Source: Methanoflorens sp963701995
GTDB lineage: Archaea; Halobacteriota; Bog-38; Methanoflorentales; Methanoflorentaceae
NCBI GenBank assembly: GCA_963701995.1
Contig: OY969693.1
Location: 868,001 to 932,000, forward strand
DNA: 64,000 nucleotides
Direction of reading: 5' to 3'
The notes below the pieces were generated by a model, which saw only the letters and a program-made list of their open reading frames with translations, did not search any database and had not been told where the DNA came from. Positions 62,532 to 64,000 of the stretch are shown here, piece after piece (positions within the stretch are counted from its first letter, which is position 1; each line of letters opens with the position of its first letter). The translations under genes and the position numbers were made by a program.

Positions 62532-63452
62532 CTACAGAGCAAATCCCGCGACCGATTTCGTTTTGATCTTTAAGATAAGATATTCACGCATAAACGAAGG
62601 TATAACTTCCGCTACGTCTGAGAGGGTCGGACCTTCAATGAATTTCACATTCCGTATTTTTTCGTAGTACTCGTCGTAAGGAAGCTTGATCCGCATACCG
62701 TCTAAATGCATCGTAATCGGCGTGGGAGATAGGCTTTCGCCAACTTCTGGAATTTGTTGTGTGATCTCGTCCATGAGGCGGAATGGGCTCACCGATAGAG
62801 GGTCCTTCTCAAGCTCTTCACGTCTCTCATCCAGAGCCTTGCTGATCATTCCGACGATGCTATCCAGGATTGCGAACTCAGATTCTCGGTGAAACCCTTT
62901 AGCGCGTCGTCCTATTCCCCCAATGTACGCATACGCGTAGGGAACTGCCTCGCATTCCGGGCCCCCTGTTACTATTATCGGGAGGTCCAGATCCTCATAG
63001 AGCTGATATTTGACGTCTGTTATGCAACTTAGGAAATCCCCAAGAATAAACAACGCCAAATCGTGCTCATTTATCAGCCCGCGCTCGCTCTTTGTCAGCT
63101 GTGCCGCGCGCCGTCCTACACCTCGAGCCAGGCCAATGATATTCGTCTTTGCGCCGTTCCTTCGAAGATACTCGGCGATATCGCACGTCGGGTGGGGCAT
63201 GTGGTGATAGGCGAGACTCGGTGCGACAACGGCGATTTCAGTGCCGATGAGGGGTGCTCTAGTGATCGTTCCTAAGAGCTCTGCCGCTTTTTTCTCTACC
63301 GCGCTTATATCGTCACCTGGAACGAGTATCAAGAGCACGACTTCGAGCTGCATGACGTTCTTTTGCAGAAGGTGGCCGCCGAGATCCTCAACAAGCTCCA
63401 TCAACTCGTCGTGTCGGTACACGCCACCAGTGTACATGAGAGGCTCTAACAT
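62532..63452 (-). CDS. mmp7: Methanogenesis marker protein 7
   Basis: The 306-residue protein begins MLEPLMYTGGVYRHDEL and has LIGTEIAVVAPSLAYHHMPHPTCDIAEYL, matching Mmp7. Mmp7 belongs to the set of proteins linked to assembly or activation of methyl-coenzyme M reductase and its F430 cofactor; Mmp7 has been found in the McrA activation complex. It starts one base after mmp17 ends. Confidence 0.93.
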   Translation of the reverse strand: MLEPLMYTGGVYRHDELMELVEDLGGHLLQKNVMQLEVVLLILVPGDDISAVEKKAAELLGTITRAPLIGTEIAVVAPSLAYHHMPHPTCDIAEYLRRNGAKTNIIGLARGVGRRAAQLTKSERGLINEHDLALFILGDFLSCITDVKYQLYEDLDLPIIVTGGPECEAVPYAYAYIGGIGRRAKGFHRESEFAILDSIVGMISKALDERREELEKDPLSVSPFRLMDEITQQIPEVGESLSPTPITMHLDGMRIKLPYDEYYEKIRNVKFIEGPTLSDVAEVIPSFMREYLILKIKTKSVAGFAL

Positions 63453-63453
63453 C

Positions 63454-63999
63454 CTACAATCCCGCCTCTTTGAGCAACCTGCGCCCCCGGTCTAGCCATT
63501 CCTGTTTGATCGGCTCCTCTGACGCCATGAACAGGATGTAGTCATCTGTAATGTCGTGCTTTATGATTCTGTAGCCTTCGGGCGCGACGCGCCGTATTGA
63601 ATCGATGACTTTGCGCTTCAGCTCCGTCGTGGGTTCATAGATGGTTTCGTCAGGAATATCGTCGTCGGTCGCGACAAGGATGGTGTTCCGATCGAGCTGC
63701 AAGATGTTGGCCTTGCCGTATCGCGCAACGAGCTTATCGAGCAGATCGTTGACGTACCGTTCGTTCTTGATATCCAGCTTCAATCCGTCGTCGGTATGCG
63801 TCATCGTAGCGACGTCGGAGATCTTAATATCGGGAAGTGAGATCGCAAGCTTACCATATAAGATGAACACAGGTTCGTCGGGATCGATGAAGATTCTGAT
63901 GTTGTACAGCGAGTGGGCGACGTCCAGGTCAGACAAGATGTCAGACGTTAATTCTTCAATCAAGCGCGCCCCCTGCTTATCAGGAGACTCTACTGCCAC
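63454..63999 (-). CDS. mmp17: Methanogenesis marker protein 17, 5' end at or near the window edge
   Basis: The 181 visible residues (GTG at 63999) read AVESPDKQGARLIEELT and YGKANILQLDRNTILV, matching Mmp17. Relatives start a few residues earlier, so the true start is probably just outside the window. It forms a unit with mmp7 and, by analogy with other methanogens, probably with mmp3, mmp6, mmp5 or mmp15 beyond the right edge. Confidence 0.88.
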   Translation of the reverse strand: MAVESPDKQGARLIEELTSDILSDLDVAHSLYNIRIFIDPDEPVFILYGKLAISLPDIKISDVATMTHTDDGLKLDIKNERYVNDLLDKLVARYGKANILQLDRNTILVATDDDIPDETIYEPTTELKRKVIDSIRRVAPEGYRIIKHDITDDYILFMASEEPIKQEWLDRGRRLLKEAGL

Positions 64000-64000
64000 T

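Overview
The window reads as a piece of chromosome from a hydrogen- and formate-using methanogenic euryarchaeon. It carries the F420-reducing hydrogenase operon frhADGB, a formate dehydrogenase cluster (fdhC, fdhA, fdhB) ending in an MvhD-type subunit, F420H2:NADP oxidoreductase, the methanogenesis marker proteins Mmp10, Mmp7 and Mmp17, CDP-archaeol synthase, a probable tetraether lipid synthase, an archaeal LSm protein, a DRG-type GTPase and a tRNA-Gln. TATA-like boxes about 26 bases before many start codons (several leaderless) and GGTG/GGAG ribosome binding sites are also archaeal. The gene set resembles class II methanogens (Methanomicrobiales/Methanocellales-like), but I cannot fix the order from sequence alone.

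Left part, 1-20.5 kb: an accessory-looking region of mostly single genes. It holds a truncated tandem AAA ATPase, secreted proteins (transglutaminase-like protein, a papain-type protease with a repeated lectin-like C-terminus, a duplicated PAP2/haloperoxidase-like lipoprotein), transporters (LysE type, an ABC-2 exporter pair), small redox proteins (flavin reductase, nitroreductase, MBL-fold hydrolase), a LUD-domain protein and two convergent radical SAM genes.

Middle, 20.5-30 kb: one long minus-strand energy block. Eight genes encode a membrane-bound group 4 [NiFe] hydrogenase with two antiporter-like subunits and a HyfE-like subunit. They are followed in the same direction by thioredoxin reductase and a four-cluster HycB/CooF-like ferredoxin. 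From 30 to 52.5 kb come housekeeping and methanogen-specific genes: a cell-surface glycosidase-like protein with a PEF-type sorting tail, npdG, a HerA-like ATPase, DRG GTPase, LSm, tRNA-Gln, tes next to carS, argF-purD, glmS, a DUF2117 protein, a gamma-carbonic anhydrase, a PGF-CTERM surface protein and a rubrerythrin. Several genes of 37-54 codons are supported here by promoters or ribosome binding sites.

Right part, 52.8-64 kb: the catabolic core. A minus-strand formate cluster (fdhC-fdhA-fdhB-mvhD) is divergent from plus-strand frhADGB. Formate or H2 reduces F420, and the MvhD partner suggests electrons can also enter a heterodisulfide reductase complex. The F420 pool links to NADP through npdG, and the group 4 hydrogenase would couple ferredoxin to ion gradients. 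mmp10 and the convergent mmp17-mmp7 pair are needed for mature methyl-coenzyme M reductase and run off the right edge. I saw no insertion sequence, prophage or CRISPR array.
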